From assembly GCF_900112305.1 (NCBI RefSeq), contig NZ_FOKT01000005.1:248001-312000 (forward strand): 64,000 nt of DNA, in the 5' to 3' direction. The stretch comes from Microbulbifer thermotolerans (GTDB lineage: Bacteria; Pseudomonadota; Gammaproteobacteria; Pseudomonadales; Cellvibrionaceae). This document shows, piece by piece, positions 62,474 to 64,000 of this stretch. The notes under the pieces were generated by a model. It was not told where the DNA came from, did no database searches, and saw only the letters and a program-made list of their open reading frames with translations. How positions within the stretch are numbered: position 1 is the first letter of the stretch; each line of letters starts with the position of its first letter. Position numbers and translations under genes: made by a program.

Positions 62474-64000
62474 TTATAGGTCGACAGAGTACTCGGCAAA
62501 GTAGACTCGACCAAAGTTGTTGTACAAGTCATAGTGATCGCGAGAGAACTCCCCATTCTTATCGAGTACGGGGTCTTCATCAAGCAGGTTGCGTACACCT
62601 ACCCGGAAATTATGGTCATTATTGAAGGTATAGTTATACGCAACATTGTGCACCAGCCAGCTATCGAGCTCGCCTTCCGGCTTTAATGGCGGCAGTAGAG
62701 AGCCATCTTCATCAATAAGATTCTCTGCTGCATGAGAGCCTGTGTAGGACATATACCAGTCGACACGGTGATTGCCCTGAGTCCAATTTAGCCCCAAGGT
62801 TCCTTTCCACTCTGGGTACAGGTTCCAGCCCGCATGGTCTTGTACTTCTGCACCAAAGTAGGCTTGCTGACTGTATTCTATTAGATGGCTGAATAAAACA
62901 TTGAAGCCAAATTCGCCAAACTCAGTCGCATAGGAGCCTTTCGCGCTAAAGTCGAGAGTTTGCAGCTCAAAACCTGGACCATTTACCGTGCCTGCACGGA
63001 TCTCATCGATTTGACCGTTACCAAGACGTGTGACGGTATGCGACAAACCGGCCAGCTCTGCAAAAATCATGTCTTGAGCGCCGACTGTTTGGATCACGTT
63101 ATCGACAGACAGATTAAAGTACTCAATGCCTAGGGTGATCATGTCATTTACGTCGTAGATCACGCCGGCAGTGTATGCCTCGGATTCCTCTGCGTCTAAG
63201 TCTGGGTTAGACCCAAAGTAGGTATCGAATTGTTCCTCAATGCAGCTATCAGAGGGGATACCGTTGGCCGCACAGTAGACGTAGTCGGTGGCGTCCTCTG
63301 CGGAGAAGGAGGTCACACCATACAAATCAGATAGAGCGGGCGCTTTGAAGCCTTGTCCCCAGGATGCCTTTAATGTCAGGTTATCCAGTGGGCGATAGTT
63401 GATTCCTACTTTAGGCGATGTTGCGCTGCCGAAATCGGAATAATCGTCGTAGCGTACAGCCAAGTTAACTTCAATGCTATCGGTTACAGGCAGCAAGAAT
63501 TCAGTAAAGATAGCATCCAAGTCGCGACTGCCTTGGGCGCTATTGCCTGCGCTGCCACCAATCCAGCCTGCTTCTGATTGTGCGTCCACTAAGGAAGAGT
63601 ACTCAATTTCCATATGCTCCAGGCCGATATAAGCCGAAGCTGTACCCCCAGGCATTTCCATAAAGTCGATTTGCGATCCCGCAAAAAGTTTGCGAGTGTC
63701 CATCTGCTCATCTGTTACAGTGGTCGCACGCAGGTTGGCGATAGCCTCTTCGCTATCCATGATCAGGTCACCATACCACTCATTGTTAATGGCGAGACCG
63801 CCATAGCTGAGATAGTTGCTGCCGATGCCTGTTGAAACGTATTTTCCGTACTGAGCGTAAACCTCGAGAGAAACAGCGTCGTTGATTTGACCCGTGATAC
63901 CGACGGTACCATCCATCATCAGGTCTTCAATTGTGTTATCTCGCGGTCCTAAGGTATCCCAACGCCATGTTGCGTATGTATCTTCACCTGTGGGGTTGTC
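62474..64000 (-). CDS. TonB-dependent outer membrane receptor, C-terminal part
   Basis: About 508 codons of the barrel domain of a second receptor; the frame stays open to base 64000, so the start and plug domain lie outside the window. Barrel features include KVGINYRPLDNLTLKASWGQ and GFKAPALSDLYG, the stretch that precedes an external loop with paired cysteines (YVYCAANGIPSDSC), and the family end DHNFRVGVRNLLDEDPVLD. The last residues (FAEYSVDL) form the closing strand. It resembles the first receptor in type but is not a close duplicate. A terminator follows 44 bases after the stop. Confidence 0.93.
   Translation of the reverse strand, partial: DNPTGEDTYATWRWDTLGPRDNTIEDLMMDGTVGITGQINDAVSLEVYAQYGKYVSTGIGSNYLSYGGLAINNEWYGDLIMDSEEAIANLRATTVTDEQMDTRKLFAGSQIDFMEMPGGTASAYIGLEHMEIEYSSLVDAQSEAGWIGGSAGNSAQGSRDLDAIFTEFLLPVTDSIEVNLAVRYDDYSDFGSATSPKVGINYRPLDNLTLKASWGQGFKAPALSDLYGVTSFSAEDATDYVYCAANGIPSDSCIEEQFDTYFGSNPDLDAEESEAYTAGVIYDVNDMITLGIEYFNLSVDNVIQTVGAQDMIFAELAGLSHTVTRLGNGQIDEIRAGTVNGPGFELQTLDFSAKGSYATEFGEFGFNVLFSHLIEYSQQAYFGAEVQDHAGWNLYPEWKGTLGLNWTQGNHRVDWYMSYTGSHAAENLIDEDGSLLPPLKPEGELDSWLVHNVAYNYTFNNDHNFRVGVRNLLDEDPVLDKNGEFSRDHYDLYNNFGRVYFAEYSVDL

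Noticed and set aside
57891..64000. Whole receptor-methyltransferase-receptor block as a RiPP or siderophore biosynthetic cluster
   Set aside because: No precursor peptide, peptide synthetase or other biosynthetic enzyme is visible within the window; one methyltransferase alone does not support the claim.

Overview
The window looks like chromosomal DNA of a marine or halophilic gammaproteobacterium. It carries an ectoine operon with its dedicated aspartate kinase, a marine-type sortase with its target protein, Xanthomonas-like TonB-dependent receptors, a homodimeric AceE/AceF pyruvate dehydrogenase pair, BamC, FabV and MiaE. A Microbulbifer/Cellvibrionales-type genome would fit, but that placement is inference from gene content only. 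Most of the window has the codon use of a moderately GC-rich genome. The clear exception is the AT-rich stretch around 60.6-62.4 kb. I saw no rRNA, tRNA, CRISPR array, complete insertion sequence or prophage.

Layout. 0-3 kb: the end of ectB, ectC and the ectoine aspartate kinase. 3.3-9 kb: an SSS-family transporter, a cytochrome b561/YceI pair, an unknown protein, CorA and a host-attachment-type protein. 9-10 kb: a small heat-shock protein behind a possible RNA thermometer, and a CBS-domain protein. 10.3-15 kb: a ClsC-like phospholipase D, then the sortase target protein and its sortase. 15.4-19.8 kb: aceE-aceF with an upstream palindrome. 20.1-23 kb: three small cysteine-bearing lipoproteins, beta-carbonic anhydrase, a small membrane protein and thiopurine methyltransferase. 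23-29.3 kb: a MexEF-like RND pump with a divergent AraC regulator, then HiPIP. 29.5-37.3 kb: one six-gene operon (adaptor, ABC ATPase, two permeases, NtrC-type regulator, NtrY-like kinase) behind a strong sigma-54 promoter. 37.4-44.5 kb: SulP plus a universal stress protein, a class V aminotransferase facing an Lrp regulator, and MiaE/DUF2238/thioesterase genes. 44.8-52.6 kb: fabV, an aldo-keto reductase, DUF2789, an LpxL-type acyltransferase, dapA-bamC-MBL hydrolase and a TSUP exporter. 53-54.4 kb: an orphan LexA/CI-like repressor with two operators, lying between two inverted repeat copies. 54.5-64 kb: a POT peptide transporter, a transglutaminase-like/TPR lipoprotein, and two TonB-dependent receptors with an AT-rich methyltransferase between them.

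The main unusual feature is a dispersed family of about 212-bp non-coding palindromic elements. Seven are recognisable as more or less full copies and there are at least five decayed or partial ones. They have terminal inverted repeats (GGAACCTCTGATTAATTC) and 4-bp target duplications CTAA/TTAG. Each contains an internal long hairpin whose central 7-8 bases differ from copy to copy but stay complementary between the two arms. Two copies sit exactly on stop codons (ask and lrp), one separates ectC from ask, and two in opposite orientation bracket the orphan repressor. No transposase for them is visible in the window.
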